A stretch of DNA of 64,000 nt from Caldalkalibacillus uzonensis (GCF_030814135.1 NZ_JAUSUQ010000007.1:141819-205818); one strand, 5' to 3'; numbered from the stretch's first letter, positions 1-9,650 are shown. Notes: generated by a model from the sequence alone, not told the origin. Made by a program: numbers and translations.

Positions 1-1
1 A

Positions 2-757
2 CAGCGGGGATTGATCGTGGCGCCCCCCAAAGCTGGAAAAACGATGCTGTTAAAAGAGATTGCCAACAGCATTACCACCAATCATCCTGAAATCGATCTC
101 ATTGTGCTATTAATCGATGAGCGCCCCGAAGAAGTAACGGATATGCAGCGCTCTGTCAAAGGGGAAGTGGTCAGTTCCACCTTTGATGAGGTGCCCGAAA
201 ATCATATTCGTGTCGCGGAACTGGTCTTGGAACGGGCCATGCGCTTGGTGGAACACAAAAAAGATGTGGTCATTCTGCTGGACAGCATCACCCGCTTGGC
301 CCGGGCTTACAACCTGGTGATTCCACCCAGCGGACGCACCTTATCCGGCGGGATTGACCCGGCTGCTTTCCACCGCCCCAAACGCTTTTTTGGTGCCGCC
401 CGCAATATTGAAGAGGGGGGCAGCCTGACCATTCTGGCTACGGCCCTGATTGACACCGGTTCGCGCATGGATGATGTGATTTATGAAGAATTTAAAGGGA
501 CCGGTAATATGGAACTGCATCTGGACCGTCGTCTGGCCGAACGGCGCATTTATCCGGCCATTGACATCCGCCGTTCAGGGACGCGCCGGGAAGAATTGCT
601 GCTTGACCCCGATGATTTGGAGAAATTGTGGAACATCCGCAAAACCATGAATGAAACCCCGGATTTTACAGAGCAATTTATCCGTAAATTAAAGGCAACC
701 AAGTCCAATTTGGAGTTTATGGCCTTATTTGAATCTAAATCCTCTTCTTCAGCTTAA
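2..757 (+). CDS. rho: Transcription termination factor Rho, C-terminal part (5' end outside window)
   Basis: Rho is a hexameric RNA-dependent ATPase that pulls nascent RNA out of stalled transcription complexes. The frame is already open at the first bases, so only about the last 251 of roughly 420 residues are present; the N-terminal RNA-binding domain is missing. Visible are the Walker A loop APPKAGKT at the very start, Walker B VVILLDS followed by ITRLARAYN, the GRTLSGG stretch, and the conserved core [12 protein letters not shown]...[11 protein letters not shown] and [14 protein letters not shown]. The gene is followed by a cell-wall peptidase gene and rpmE, close to the usual Bacillus order rho-rpmE. 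Identity is secure; the true start cannot be seen. Confidence 0.97.
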   Translation, partial: QRGLIVAPPKAGKTMLLKEIANSITTNHPEIDLIVLLIDERPEEVTDMQRSVKGEVVSSTFDEVPENHIRVAELVLERAMRLVEHKKDVVILLDSITRLARAYNLVIPPSGRTLSGGIDPAAFHRPKRFFGAARNIEEGGSLTILATALIDTGSRMDDVIYEEFKGTGNMELHLDRRLAERRIYPAIDIRRSGTRREELLLDPDDLEKLWNIRKTMNETPDFTEQFIRKLKATKSNLEFMALFESKSSSSA

Positions 758-834
758 GTGGTGATATTTTTCCCTTCAGCAGCATAGGATTGTAAATAAT
801 GCTGTCATCAAGCTGTCTGAAGGAGGGACATTGT

Positions 835-1899
835 GTGGGCTCAGTGAAAAAAGTGGTGGCCACAACCCTGGTCTTAACAGGGGGAACTGCTCTCTCAGCG
901 ATGGATGCGGAAGCCGCTGAGATCAAAGACGGCGGCTTTCTGGATGAAGATTTGGAGGAGCTGGAAGCAGAGTGGATCGAAAATGCACTGCGCCACTATA
1001 CCAATCCTCTCAATCGTCTTCAGCTTGACGTGAAAGATGAGGAGATGGAGGAGTATATCACCTATACGGTTCAGGCAGGAGACACCTTGTCGGAAATAGC
1101 TCACCGGTTTGATATTCCTGTGCGGGAAATAGCGGTACAGAACGGCATTACCAACACTCACTTTATCCGTGAGGGGCAAGAATTAAAGATCCGCCTGAAA
1201 GAAGTTGAATACGTGGTACGGCATGGCGACACCCTGGAGACCATTGCTGAGGCACATGGGGTCAGTATGGAGAAATTGCTGGCTCATAATGCCCAGCTGC
1301 GTCTCAATAACCGGACTGTTTTTCCCGGCCAGGCCATCAATATTCCTACATCTCCCCCGCCGGAACCTGTTCCCCAGCCTGTGCTCTCGCCCCGCCAGCA
1401 GAAAGCACCTGTTACCGTGGCCAGCCGCTCCCAGAACCGCCCTTCACAGGAACAAGAGCAAAAAGAGACCGCGACCGCAGAAAACACTACGGCATCGGCA
1501 CAGGCCACATCTGCCTCAGCAAGTGACATCGGCTTTTTCTCCTGGCCAATAAAAGGAACAATTACCAGTCCGTTTGGCATGAGATGGGGGAGAATGCACA
1601 ATGGAGTGGATATTGCCAACCCGGAAAGAAATGCGGCGGTGCAAGCAGCTCGCGAAGGAGTGGTCAAGCAAGCGAATTACCACGGGGGTTACGGTTATTT
1701 GGTGATCGTTGACCATGGTGGGGGAGTAGAAACCTATTATGCCCACCTCAGCCAGATTGCCGTCAGTCAAGGGCAGTCCATTGCCGAGGGGGAGGTGCTG
1801 GGTTACCAAGGCATGTCAGGGAACGCCACCGGATACCATCTCCACTTTGAAGTACGATTGAACAATAAGCCCCTCAACCCGATCCACTATCTTCCATAA
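835..1899 (+). CDS. Secreted LysM/M23 peptidoglycan endopeptidase
   Basis: A 354-residue exported cell-wall hydrolase. I chose the GTG at 835 because a strong AAGGAGGG (820-827) lies 7 bases upstream and the protein then begins with a signal peptide (basic VKK, hydrophobic TTLVLTGGTAL, likely cleavage near SAMDAEA). An in-frame ATG at 799 would put the ribosome site inside the gene. Two LysM domains follow (QAGDTLSEIAHRF and RHGDTLETIAEAHG), then a Pro/Gln/Thr-rich linker and a C-terminal M23 (LytM) domain with the zinc-ligand motif HNGVD, the region YYAHLSQ, and HLHFEV. Family knowledge suggests it cuts peptide cross-links of peptidoglycan. It separates rho from rpmE; its specific role (division, sporulation or turnover) cannot be read from sequence. 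Confidence 0.9.
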   Translation: MGSVKKVVATTLVLTGGTALSAMDAEAAEIKDGGFLDEDLEELEAEWIENALRHYTNPLNRLQLDVKDEEMEEYITYTVQAGDTLSEIAHRFDIPVREIAVQNGITNTHFIREGQELKIRLKEVEYVVRHGDTLETIAEAHGVSMEKLLAHNAQLRLNNRTVFPGQAINIPTSPPPEPVPQPVLSPRQQKAPVTVASRSQNRPSQEQEQKETATAENTTASAQATSASASDIGFFSWPIKGTITSPFGMRWGRMHNGVDIANPERNAAVQAAREGVVKQANYHGGYGYLVIVDHGGGVETYYAHLSQIAVSQGQSIAEGEVLGYQGMSGNATGYHLHFEVRLNNKPLNPIHYLP

Positions 1900-1941
1900 T
1901 CCCTTGCTCCTCTTGCCCTGTTGCCAAGGAGAGTTGAACCA

Positions 1942-1950
1942 TGCTATAAT
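1942..1950 (+). promoter_or_regulatory. Extended -10 promoter for rpmE
   Basis: TGCTATAAT gives a perfect -10 box with the TG extension, about 60 bases before rpmE. The matching -35 region (about 1922-1927) is poor, as is common for extended -10 promoters. A second TATAAT overlaps at 1950-1955. Confidence 0.5.
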
Positions 1951-2011
1951 ATAATATGTTTTGAAAGAACTCTGTTTCGTGTTGATTCAGGGCAAAAAGG
2001 AGTGAAAGAAG

Positions 2012-2215
2012 ATGAAACAAGGCATTCACCCTAACTATCACGTCACCAAAGTGGTTTGCCAGTGTGGAAATGAGTTTGAAACGGGTTCCACTAAAGCCGA
2101 AGTGCTGCGCGTGGAGATCTGCTCCAACTGTCACCCGTTCTTTACCGGAAAACAAAAATTCGTCGATGCAGGCGGACGTGTGGACCGTTTCAAAAGAAAA
2201 TACAACCTGCAATAA
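2012..2215 (+). CDS. rpmE: 50S ribosomal protein L31 (zinc-containing type)
   Basis: A 67-residue ribosomal protein of the large subunit, normal length for L31. It keeps the zinc-binding type of cysteines: C16 and C18 (VCQCGNEF) and C37/C40 (CSNCHPF). Zinc-type L31 (RpmE) is the zinc-replete form, replaced in many Bacilli by a zinc-free paralogue under zinc starvation. AAAGGAGTG lies just upstream of the ATG. It has its own promoter candidate and a strong terminator downstream, so it is probably transcribed mainly alone. Confidence 0.96.
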   Translation: MKQGIHPNYHVTKVVCQCGNEFETGSTKAEVLRVEICSNCHPFFTGKQKFVDAGGRVDRFKRKYNLQ

Positions 2216-2245
2216 ACGGACGACAATCATATGTTGCGTTGGACA

Positions 2246-2274
2246 AAACAGGCAAGGACGCTTGCCTGTTTTTT
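2246..2274 (+). terminator. Rho-independent terminator after rpmE
   Basis: A perfect 10-bp stem AACAGGCAAG/CTTGCCTGTT with a 4-base loop (GACG), followed by a T run. Confidence 0.9.
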
Positions 2275-2328
2275 GCTACATATGTGGCCTGATGATCCTT
2301 ATTACTGATGTTGGGGGCGCTGTCATTG

Positions 2329-2958
2329 ATGCATGTGGTAAAGCACAACGGATGGATTGAAGTGATTTGCGGCAGCATGTTTTCAGGCAAGAGCGAAGAA
2401 TTAATCCGGCGGGTGCGCCTGGCCCGTTACGCCAAACAACACACACAGGTTTTTAAACCTGTGCTAGATAACCGTTACAGTGAGGTAGCTGTTGTCTCCC
2501 ATAACGGCACCTCTCTCTCTGCTATTCCTGTGGAACAGGCCAGCCACATTGTGGATCAGGTGCAGGAAAAAACAGAATGCGTGGCCATTGATGAAGTTCA
2601 GTTTTTTGATGAAGCTGTGGTAGAAGTGGCCCAGTACTTGGCCAACAAGGGCAAACGGGTGATTTGCGCCGGGCTGGATCAGGACTTTCGTGGACAACCC
2701 TTCGGCCCCACGCCGCAGCTGTTGGCCTGTGCCGAATATGTCACCAAATTGCAAGCCGTTTGTGCTTGCTGCGGAGCACCGGCCAGCCGGACTCAACGCC
2801 TGATCAACGGAGAACCGGCCCATGTGAACGACCCAGTCATATTGATTGGAGCCAAGGAAAGCTATGAACCCCGTTGCCGCCACTGCCATGAAGTGAAAGG
2901 AGTGAAGGCTTCATGTTTGACCGCTTACAAGCATTGGAAGATCGTTACGAGGAATTGA
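2329..2958 (+). CDS. tdk: Thymidine kinase
   Basis: Phosphorylates thymidine to dTMP with ATP (pyrimidine salvage). About 209 residues, typical for type II thymidine kinases. Visible are the P-loop GSMFSGKS near the start, AIDEVQFFD (Walker B and catalytic Glu region), [10 protein letters not shown], and zinc-binding cysteines CACCGAPA and CRHCH. The ATG at 2329 is preferred since family members start only a few residues before [12 protein letters not shown]; an ATG at 2308 is an alternative and the ribosome site (GGGGG near 2313-2317) is weak. The 3' end overlaps prfA by 46 bases, so the two are probably translationally coupled. Confidence 0.95.
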   Translation: MHVVKHNGWIEVICGSMFSGKSEELIRRVRLARYAKQHTQVFKPVLDNRYSEVAVVSHNGTSLSAIPVEQASHIVDQVQEKTECVAIDEVQFFDEAVVEVAQYLANKGKRVICAGLDQDFRGQPFGPTPQLLACAEYVTKLQAVCACCGAPASRTQRLINGEPAHVNDPVILIGAKESYEPRCRHCHEVKGVKASCLTAYKHWKIVTRN

Positions 2959-3983
2959 ACCGTCTGTTGTCAGATCCTGCTGTGGCCAGTGATCCCAAAA
3001 AACTGCGGGATTACTCCAAAGAGCAGTCTGAACTGGAGGAAACGGTTTCCTGCTACCGTGAGTATAAAGATGCGGTTCAGCAATTGAAAGATGCCAAATC
3101 CATGCTGGAAGAAAAACTGGATGACGAACTGCGGGAGATGGTCAAAGAGGAGATTGCTGAACTGAGTGAGAAAAAAGAAGCCTTGGAAGAGAAGCTGAAA
3201 ATCCTCTTGCTGCCCAAAGATCCTAACGACGAGAAGAACGTGATTGTGGAAATCCGCGGGGCAGCGGGCGGTGATGAAGCGGCCTTGTTTGCCGGGGATT
3301 TATTCAAAATGTACACCCGCTATGCGGAAGATCAAGGGTGGAAAATTGAAGTGATCGAAGCCCACCCCAATGATGTAGGCGGGTATAAAGAGATTATTTT
3401 TACCATTAAAGGTAAGGGGGCTTATAGCCGCCTGAAATATGAAAGCGGAGCCCATCGGGTGCAGCGCGTCCCCGTAACTGAGTCCGGCGGACGTATTCAT
3501 ACCTCCACAGCGACGGTTGCTGTCTTGCCTGAGGCGGAGGAAATCGATGTGCAGATTGACGAAAAAGATATCCGTGTGGATGTGTTCTGCTCCAGTGGCC
3601 CCGGTGGGCAAAGCGTGAACACCACCCAATCAGCCGTGCGGATCACCCACATTCCCACCGGTATCGTTGTGTCTTGCCAAGATGAGAAATCACAGCATAA
3701 AAACAAAGACAAGGCTATGAAAATTTTACGTGCCCGTGTCTATGACAAATATATGCAAGAGGCCCAGAGCGAATATGCCAGCATCCGCAAGTCTGCTGTG
3801 GGCACAGGGGACCGCAGTGAGCGAATCCGGACGTATAACTTCCCCCAAAGCAGGGTGACTGATCATCGTATCGGGCTCTCGCTGCACAAGCTGGATCAGG
3901 TGTTGAACGGAGAGCTGGATGATATTATTGATGCGCTGATTGTGCAGGAACAATCGGCCCTTTTGGAGCGTCAGGAAGCCTGA
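2913..3983 (+). CDS. prfA: Peptide chain release factor 1
   Basis: RF1 reads UAA and UAG and triggers peptidyl-tRNA hydrolysis. Full length (356 residues). It has the N-terminal coiled coil, the stop-codon recognition loop [10 protein letters not shown] (PxT-type, here PVT) and the catalytic GGQ in [10 protein letters not shown]. An AAAGGAGTG precedes the ATG. It overlaps tdk at its start and ends with a TGATG junction to prmC, the methyltransferase that modifies the GGQ glutamine. This prfA-prmC pairing is nearly universal. Confidence 0.97.
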   Translation: MFDRLQALEDRYEELNRLLSDPAVASDPKKLRDYSKEQSELEETVSCYREYKDAVQQLKDAKSMLEEKLDDELREMVKEEIAELSEKKEALEEKLKILLLPKDPNDEKNVIVEIRGAAGGDEAALFAGDLFKMYTRYAEDQGWKIEVIEAHPNDVGGYKEIIFTIKGKGAYSRLKYESGAHRVQRVPVTESGGRIHTSTATVAVLPEAEEIDVQIDEKDIRVDVFCSSGPGGQSVNTTQSAVRITHIPTGIVVSCQDEKSQHKNKDKAMKILRARVYDKYMQEAQSEYASIRKSAVGTGDRSERIRTYNFPQSRVTDHRIGLSLHKLDQVLNGELDDIIDALIVQEQSALLERQEA

Positions 3984-4921
3984 TGAACACGCCTGGTTCT
4001 GTTTGTACATGCCGAGAAGCCCTGGTTTGGGCTTCTTCTTTATTACTGCAGCAGGTGCTAAACCCCAAAGTGGCAGAATGGGTACTGATGCACGTGCTGG
4101 ATGTAGACAGGGCCTCTTTTTTAAACATGCTGGATCATCCCCTGACTGAGACCCAAAGGCGTTCCTTTGGCGAGCGCATCAAGCGCATTTTAGAGGGTGA
4201 ACCTTATCAATATGTACTGGGTACAGCCGAATTTTACGGACGTGAGTTTCTTGTCAACCGGGATGTACTGATTCCCCGACCGGAAACGGAACTGTTGGTT
4301 GAAGAAGTGTTAAAACTGTGTCAAGCGGCGAGCCATCCGCTTAAAGTTGTCGATGTGGGGACCGGAAGCGGGGCCATCGCCATTACCCTGGCTCTGGAGA
4401 TGGGGGCGGCTGTTTGCAGCCAGGAAGTTGAGAATGAAGATAGATACCTGTCAGATAGAGAACAGCAAGGACTCGAACCGGTGATACTAGCCGTTGATAT
4501 TTCCACGGCTGCCCTCCGGGTGGCCCAAACTAATGCCAAACGCATGCAAGCCAAAGTCACTTTTATCCACAGTGATTGGCTGCAAGCCTTGGCCGAAGCC
4601 GGGCAAAGGGTGGATCTGATCGTCTCTAATCCTCCTTATGTGCCCCCGGATGAGCGGCATACGCTGGATTCGGCAGTCGTGGACTATGAACCCCATTTGG
4701 CCCTTTTTGCAGAGAATGACGGACTGTATAGTTACCAGCAGATTGTCCGGCAGTCGCTGTCTGTATTGAACAGGCCAGGTGTATTGGCCTTTGAAGTGGG
4801 TCAGGGGCAGGCCGAGCAGGTGGCGGCCATCATCCGCACCGCTTATCCACAGGCCCGGTGCTTGATCAAGCCGGACTTACAAGGTATCGAGCGGATCGTT
4901 GTCGCCCTTATAGAAAGGTGA
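3983..4921 (+). CDS. prmC: Release factor glutamine methyltransferase PrmC (HemK)
   Basis: Methylates the Gln of the GGQ motif of release factors using S-adenosylmethionine. The start overlaps the prfA stop by one base (TGATG). Visible are the N-terminal helical domain, the SAM motif VDVGTGSGAIAITLA, and the signature SNPPYVPPDE. At 312 residues it is longer than most (about 280-290). The excess is a charged insertion of about 20 residues (CSQEVENEDRYL...QQGLEP, around residues 152-173) between the SAM glycine loop and the ILAVDIS strand. The family call is certain; the insertion is unexplained. Confidence 0.95.
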   Translation: MNTPGSVCTCREALVWASSLLLQQVLNPKVAEWVLMHVLDVDRASFLNMLDHPLTETQRRSFGERIKRILEGEPYQYVLGTAEFYGREFLVNRDVLIPRPETELLVEEVLKLCQAASHPLKVVDVGTGSGAIAITLALEMGAAVCSQEVENEDRYLSDREQQGLEPVILAVDISTAALRVAQTNAKRMQAKVTFIHSDWLQALAEAGQRVDLIVSNPPYVPPDERHTLDSAVVDYEPHLALFAENDGLYSYQQIVRQSLSVLNRPGVLAFEVGQGQAEQVAAIIRTAYPQARCLIKPDLQGIERIVVALIER

Positions 4922-5030
4922 CGAGTTTTGTCGGTCAAAACATCCCTTCTCCAAGGTTTAACTTTCAGCCAGTTGGTCCAAGCTGAGACTAACGGAACAA
5001 AAATGGACGACTTGGAGAGGGGAAACAAGG

Positions 5031-5720
5031 ATGAATAAGCATTTTCAACGGGTCTGTGCCTATGTGTTGACCGGTTTAATGATTGTCGTGATGAGCTGGG
5101 AGTACCAGCGGGTGACAGCCTCTTCCCTGGTGATGACGACAGAGATTCCGGAAGAGTCCCTCCGCCTGCGTATTTTGGCCAATAGTGATAGCCCGCATGA
5201 CCAGTGGCTGAAAGAGGAAGTGCGCAATGAAGTGGTTGAACTGATCACAACTTGGGTGAACGGGATGGATGACATTGACGATGCCCGCGAAGTGATCGCC
5301 GGTTCTCTGGCTGAACTGGAACGGGTGGTCGGCCAAACGATTCAGTCCCGTGGTTTTAACTATACATTCAGTGTCAGCTACGGAGAGATTCCGTTCCCGA
5401 CCAAGTTGTACGGCAGCCGTCTGTATCCGGCTGGAAAATACGAAGGCGTATTGATCACCATTGGTGCCGGGCAGGGAGAAAACTGGTGGTGTGTGCTCTT
5501 TCCACCTCTCTGTTTTGTCGACTTCGGGACCGGAGATGTACTGGAAATGGACCAAGAGGGAGATGAGCAGCCAACAGAGAGCGAGCAGTCCTTATTTGAC
5601 AGCACCGAGCAAGAATCAGATTTACTGCTCACCGAGGAAAATGATCTGGCCCAGCAAGAGGTTGAGGTTCGTTTCTTCCTGGTGGATCTGTTTGATAAAG
5701 TAAAAAACTTGTTTGTTTAA
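5031..5720 (+). CDS. spoIIR: Stage II sporulation protein R
   Basis: SpoIIR is made in the forespore under SigF and secreted to the intermembrane space, where it activates SpoIIGA so that pro-SigE is processed in the mother cell. The 229-residue product has an N-terminal signal/anchor (VCAYVLTGLMIVVMSW), the conserved motif LRLRILANSDSPHDQ(W)LK, and the core SYGEIPFPTKLYG...YPAGKYEGVLITIGAGQGENWWCVLFPPLCFVD. The acidic tail (DQEGDEQPTESEQ) is variable in the family. GGAGAGGGG precedes the ATG. Its place next to prmC matches Bacillus. Confidence 0.93.
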   Translation: MNKHFQRVCAYVLTGLMIVVMSWEYQRVTASSLVMTTEIPEESLRLRILANSDSPHDQWLKEEVRNEVVELITTWVNGMDDIDDAREVIAGSLAELERVVGQTIQSRGFNYTFSVSYGEIPFPTKLYGSRLYPAGKYEGVLITIGAGQGENWWCVLFPPLCFVDFGTGDVLEMDQEGDEQPTESEQSLFDSTEQESDLLLTEENDLAQQEVEVRFFLVDLFDKVKNLFV

Positions 5721-5739
5721 AAACTTAGCCGCACTTTGA

Positions 5740-5792
5740 GCCGGTGTTTTCCAATAAATTTGCCTGTCAGGGCATCATAGGAAAACACCGGC
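5740..5792 (+). terminator. Long hairpin after spoIIR
   Basis: A perfect 13-bp stem, GCCGGTGTTTTCC (5740-5752) with GGAAAACACCGGC (5780-5792), around a 27-base loop that holds a small nested stem (TGCC/GGCA). Only a short T stretch follows (TTTGCTGT), so it may be a terminator or an mRNA-stabilising structure. Confidence 0.6.
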
Positions 5793-5908
5793 TTTGCTGT
5801 AGACAAAAATGTGCGTGCGGGGCAAACCCCGTAAAGGGTATAATATGTATAATAAGTTAATAAGTTTTGGGACGAGACATCAAGGTGTCCATAAAGGAGT
5901 TTTAGCAG

Positions 5909-7018
5909 GTGATGGAACACAAATGGCAGACAAAACATTGGCATATCCACAATGTTGTGGATAAACATGTTGATAACTTGATTAGCCATCCACATGTTCA
6001 GCAAGCAGCCAGCTGGATCAACCGGGATGAACCGGTTGCTTTCCCCACCGAAACCGTTTACGGGTTAGGTGCCAATGCCTTGTCTGACAAGGCTGTGCAG
6101 AAAATCTTTACGGCCAAAGGACGCCCGGCAGACAACCCATTAATTGTTCATATCTCAGCTGTGGATAACCTGGCAGGGGTTGTGGATGAAATACCTGCAC
6201 AGGCCCGGTTGCTGATGGCCAAGTTTTGGCCCGGTCCATTAACTCTGGTTCTTCCCCGCGGGAGTCAAGTGTGCCAGAGTGTGACTGCAGGCCTGGATAC
6301 TGTGGCAGTCCGCATGCCTGCCCATCCGGTGGCCCTGGCCCTCATTGAAGCGTGTGGAAAGCCGTTGGCAGCCCCCAGCGCTAACCTTTCAGGCAAACCC
6401 AGCCCCACCCGGGCTGAACACGTGTTGCATGATTTGTCCGGTCGGATTGTGGGTGTGCTGGACGGGGGAGAAACGGGGGTCGGTTTGGAGTCTACCGTTG
6501 TGGATGTGACTGGGGAAGTTCCCCTGTTGCTGCGTCCGGGCGGGGTAACCCAAAGTGAGCTGGAGGAAGTGGTCGGCCGCGTAGAGATAGATCCAGCGCT
6601 GTCCTATCACCTGGATTCCGTTCACAACACCGCAGCTTTTCGTCCCCGTTCACCGGGCTTGAAATATAAACATTACGCACCGGACGGGGAGGTCTTTCTT
6701 GTCTCTCTGGCCAAAGGAGTGAAGGCGATGCGCCGCTACATTCAAGAGTGTGCCCTCCGGGATAGAGAGCAGGGTTATTCTGTGGCTGTATTGACCACCG
6801 ATGATGGGAAAGGATTTTATGTGGCCGATTTGGTTATCTCCTTAGGTGACCGGACCCGGCTGGAGAGGGTCGCCCAGCGGATTTATGCCGCCTTGCGAGA
6901 GGCGGATCAGGCGCAGATACAAAGAATATATGTTGAATCCTTTCCTACTGCAGCCGTAGGCGAAGCCATTATGAACCGCTTGCTCAAAGCTGCTCAGGGA
7001 CGCATGCTTGAACCTTGA
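5909..7018 (+). CDS. ywlC: L-threonylcarbamoyladenylate synthase (YwlC/Sua5 type)
   Basis: Makes threonylcarbamoyl-AMP from threonine, bicarbonate and ATP, the first step of t6A37 tRNA modification. The 369-residue, two-domain Sua5 architecture is seen: a YrdC-like domain with FPTETVYGLGANA, KGRPADNPL and SANLSGKPSPT, then a C-terminal Sua5 domain after SPGLKYKHYAP. GTG at 5909 and ATG at 5912 are adjacent starts; AAAGGAG at 5893-5899 fits GTG 5909 slightly better. It begins the ywlC-mntP-ywlE order known from Bacillus. A tentative -10 (TATAAT 5839-5844) lies upstream without a clear -35. Confidence 0.93.
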   Translation: MMEHKWQTKHWHIHNVVDKHVDNLISHPHVQQAASWINRDEPVAFPTETVYGLGANALSDKAVQKIFTAKGRPADNPLIVHISAVDNLAGVVDEIPAQARLLMAKFWPGPLTLVLPRGSQVCQSVTAGLDTVAVRMPAHPVALALIEACGKPLAAPSANLSGKPSPTRAEHVLHDLSGRIVGVLDGGETGVGLESTVVDVTGEVPLLLRPGGVTQSELEEVVGRVEIDPALSYHLDSVHNTAAFRPRSPGLKYKHYAPDGEVFLVSLAKGVKAMRRYIQECALRDREQGYSVAVLTTDDGKGFYVADLVISLGDRTRLERVAQRIYAALREADQAQIQRIYVESFPTAAVGEAIMNRLLKAAQGRMLEP

Positions 7019-7147
7019 ACCATGGAACCGCACTCTGTACAACTGGCAACCAGCTATTGTTAGCCTCGTAAGCAAATAAAAACTTCCCGGCTTGTACTTA
7101 TTTCCTTCCCCCATGCATATGTTGAAAGAGACAAGGGGGGAGGACAG

Positions 7148-7708
7148 TTGCTCCACACCATAAACACCGGGGAACTGATCACACTAGGCTTGATGGCGCT
7201 TGCACTGGGGATGGATGCCTTCTCCATGTGTCTGGGATTGGGACTAGTGCGGATGGGTGCGCGAAGAATGGCAGCGATCGGACTATGCAACGGCTTTTTG
7301 CATATGGCCATGCCTTTGGCCGGTATGATCCTGGGTCAGATGATCGGGGACATGATTGGCCATCTGGCGCTCACTATAGGAGGAACCCTGCTGATCTGCT
7401 TTGGACTTCATATGGTCTATTCTTCCTTGTTCAGTGCTGCTACAACCCCATTATGGCTAAACACAACAGGGACCGGATTGTTTCTGTTTTCCGTCAGCGT
7501 TAGTTTGGACAGCTTTTCAGTCGGCTTGTCTTTAGGTCTGTTTGACGTTAACACTTGGCTAGCTATCCCATTGTTCGGCTTTTCCGGTTTGGTGCTAACC
7601 TGGCTGGGGTTAATCCTTGGCCGGTATGTGGGAGGCTGGATGGGCCATTATAGTGAGGCGGTGGGGGGTATGATTCTAGTCACATTTGGTCTTAAATTTC
7701 TGTTCTGA
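7148..7708 (+). CDS. mntP: Manganese efflux pump MntP (YwlD)
   Basis: A 186-residue membrane protein of the MntP family, which exports Mn2+. Six hydrophobic segments are visible. The family features are the acidic residue in the first helix, LALGMDAFSMCLGLGL, and its internal repeat SVSVSLDSFSVGLSLGL. The start is TTG 7148, with GGGGGGAGG immediately upstream. In many species mntP is controlled by the yybP-ykoY Mn riboswitch; I saw no such element in the 130 bases upstream. It lies between ywlC and ywlE as in Bacillus. Confidence 0.92.
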   Translation: MLHTINTGELITLGLMALALGMDAFSMCLGLGLVRMGARRMAAIGLCNGFLHMAMPLAGMILGQMIGDMIGHLALTIGGTLLICFGLHMVYSSLFSAATTPLWLNTTGTGLFLFSVSVSLDSFSVGLSLGLFDVNTWLAIPLFGFSGLVLTWLGLILGRYVGGWMGHYSEAVGGMILVTFGLKFLF

Positions 7709-7793
7709 TCTGTTCAGAGACGTCATACATAGGAGGCAGCCCCCGCATAGTGACATACACTGAGGAGAAGAACTACAACAGGAGGGATGATCT

Positions 7794-8234
7794 TTGAAAC
7801 ATATTTTATTTGTCTGTACGGGAAATACTTGCCGCAGTCCGATGGCGGAGTATTTGCTGCGTCACAAAGCAGGGGAAAAGTATGAGGTAAAATCGGCTGG
7901 TCTGGCTGCTTTTCCTGGTCAGGATGCTGCCGACCATGTCAAACAATTACTTAACGAGCAGGGGATTCTTGTTGACCATAAGTCTCAGCCGGTTACACCG
8001 GAATTGATGGAGTGGGCCGATTTGGTACTCACCATGACCGAGGCACACATGCACCACTTGCAAGAGCAATTTCCAGATAAAAAAGACGTCATATATACCT
8101 TGAAAACCTATGTGGACCCAAAGCATGAGAATCCCAATATTTCAGACCCGTTTGGCGGAAACAAGGAAGTCTATGAGTCCACCATGCATGAGATTGAAGC
8201 ATGGCTGGAGCGCTTCGTAGAGAAAGAGGGCTAA
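7794..8234 (+). CDS. ywlE: Protein-arginine-phosphatase YwlE
   Basis: A low-molecular-weight phosphatase fold that removes phosphate from phospho-arginine in proteins, opposing McsB kinase. The P-loop is CTGNTCRSP (C8, R14) with Thr12, the residue that in YwlE favours arginine phosphate over tyrosine phosphate. The general acid loop SDPFGG is present near the C-terminus. Start is TTG 7794 with GGAGGG 7 bases upstream. Length 146 is normal. Followed by a hairpin and the chemoreceptor gene. Confidence 0.92.
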   Translation: MKHILFVCTGNTCRSPMAEYLLRHKAGEKYEVKSAGLAAFPGQDAADHVKQLLNEQGILVDHKSQPVTPELMEWADLVLTMTEAHMHHLQEQFPDKKDVIYTLKTYVDPKHENPNISDPFGGNKEVYESTMHEIEAWLERFVEKEG

Positions 8235-8282
8235 AGGCTGAGCAATATTCTCCAAAATGTCACAAATTAAAATAGTCACAAG

Positions 8283-8333
8283 AAGGGACTCTGCTTCATT
8301 GTGAAGAAAGAAATAGGAAAAGAGTCCCTTTTG
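8283..8333 (+). terminator. Hairpin between ywlE and the chemoreceptor gene
   Basis: AAGGGACTCT (8283-8292) pairs with AGAGTCCCTT (8321-8330), enclosing a smaller CTTCA/TGAAG stem; TT follows. Probably a terminator for ywlE. It ends only about 8 bases before the ribosome site of the next gene. Confidence 0.6.
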
Positions 8334-8354
8334 GTGTTAAGGAGGAGTGCCGTG

Positions 8355-9650
8355 ATGAAAGCAGAACAAGCGAAACAGCGTTACACGTTCAGTTTGCAAA
8401 AAAAGATGGTATCAGGGATTGTTGTGCTGGCCCTGATTACTTATGGGTGCAGTGCCTTTTTCATTTTTGTAGTCAGTGACTATGTGCCCTGGATGACAGG
8501 TCTCTCGTTTACGCTGATTACCTTTGGCCTGGGAGTGATCTGGTCGGGCATTCTGGGTTATTTTGCAGCGAGGCGTATTACCCGTCCCATTCAGCGCTTG
8601 GCCCAGTCCATGCACACGGCTGCAACCGGTGATTTGAGAGTCAAGTTTGAAGGATACCGCTCTGATGATGAAATTAAAGCGTTAGGACAAGCCTTCAATC
8701 AGATGGTTCACCAATTGCAAGGGATGGTAGGGGACATTTCCAATCATTTTAAAGAGACCAACCGGCAAGTCCAAGAGTTGTCCCAAGCATCAGATTCAGC
8801 AGCCGAACAGGCAGAAGCGATCAGCCGCACCATCGAAGAAATTGCCTCCGGAGCAGAACGGTCGGCTTCCAGCGTGCAGGCCACAGTGGAAGCAGTGGAG
8901 TCAGTGACCGCCATGGCTGAGGAAGTGGATCGCTATGCTGAGGAATCGAAGCGGCTGGCAGAGGACATGGTCAGCGAATTGAATCACAGTGGTGAAGTGG
9001 TCCACTCTTTAATTGAAGGGATGGGCAGTCTTGCGGCAGTTAATCAGGAATCGCTGCAAGTGGTTTCCCGCTTGAAGGAGCAAGCCAAAGAGATTAATGA
9101 AATTACAGACATGGTAGGAGATATTGCCGAACAGACTAATTTGCTGGCTCTCAATGCCTCTATTGAAGCAGCCCGGGCTGGAGAACACGGGCGGGGATTT
9201 GCTGTTGTGGCTCAGGAAGTGCGTGAACTGGCTGATGAAAGCCGCCAGGCAGTGGGGCGCATTACTAAGCTGATTAACCATATTCACCAGGGTGTAGAGC
9301 AGGTTGTCAGTCACATTGAAGCTCAAGTGCACGCGGCAGAATCGGAATCAGCCAAAGGGCAGGAAGCCAATCAGGCTTTAGAGGCCATCAGCCGTTCTAT
9401 TCATAAGGTGGTAGAATCAATTGCCCACATCACCCGTTTGGCAGGTGAACAAACGGAAGCGATGAAACGAACGTTGGCTGAAGCACAGGGGGTCGCTGCC
9501 GTTTCAGAGCAAACTTCGGCTGGTGCTCAAGAAGTGGCAGCTTCAGTTGAGCAGCAGACAGCAGTCATGGAAGAAATTGCTGCTTCCGCAGAGGTACTGG
9601 AACGAGAGGCGAAAACATTGCATGAGAAAATTAGCCGCTTTACGCTTTAA
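8355..9650 (+). CDS. Methyl-accepting chemotaxis protein without extracellular sensor domain
   Basis: A 431-residue chemoreceptor. ATG 8355 is chosen because AAGGAGG lies 9 bases upstream; an in-frame GTG at 8301 falls inside the upstream hairpin. Two membrane helices (about residues 16-38 and 46-66) are separated by only a few residues (VSDYVPWM), so there is no periplasmic ligand domain. A HAMP domain ([15 protein letters not shown]) and a full MCP signalling coiled coil follow, with the hairpin tip region [21 protein letters not shown]. Ligand input must be in the membrane, through HAMP, or via a partner; redox or energy sensing is possible but inferred. It interrupts the usual ywlE-rpiB neighbourhood. 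Confidence 0.92.
   Translation: MKAEQAKQRYTFSLQKKMVSGIVVLALITYGCSAFFIFVVSDYVPWMTGLSFTLITFGLGVIWSGILGYFAARRITRPIQRLAQSMHTAATGDLRVKFEGYRSDDEIKALGQAFNQMVHQLQGMVGDISNHFKETNRQVQELSQASDSAAEQAEAISRTIEEIASGAERSASSVQATVEAVESVTAMAEEVDRYAEESKRLAEDMVSELNHSGEVVHSLIEGMGSLAAVNQESLQVVSRLKEQAKEINEITDMVGDIAEQTNLLALNASIEAARAGEHGRGFAVVAQEVRELADESRQAVGRITKLINHIHQGVEQVVSHIEAQVHAAESESAKGQEANQALEAISRSIHKVVESIAHITRLAGEQTEAMKRTLAEAQGVAAVSEQTSAGAQEVAASVEQQTAVMEEIAASAEVLEREAKTLHEKISRFTL

Noticed and set aside
7019..7147. yybP-ykoY manganese riboswitch before mntP
   Set aside because: No paired, conserved manganese-site loops could be found in this gap.
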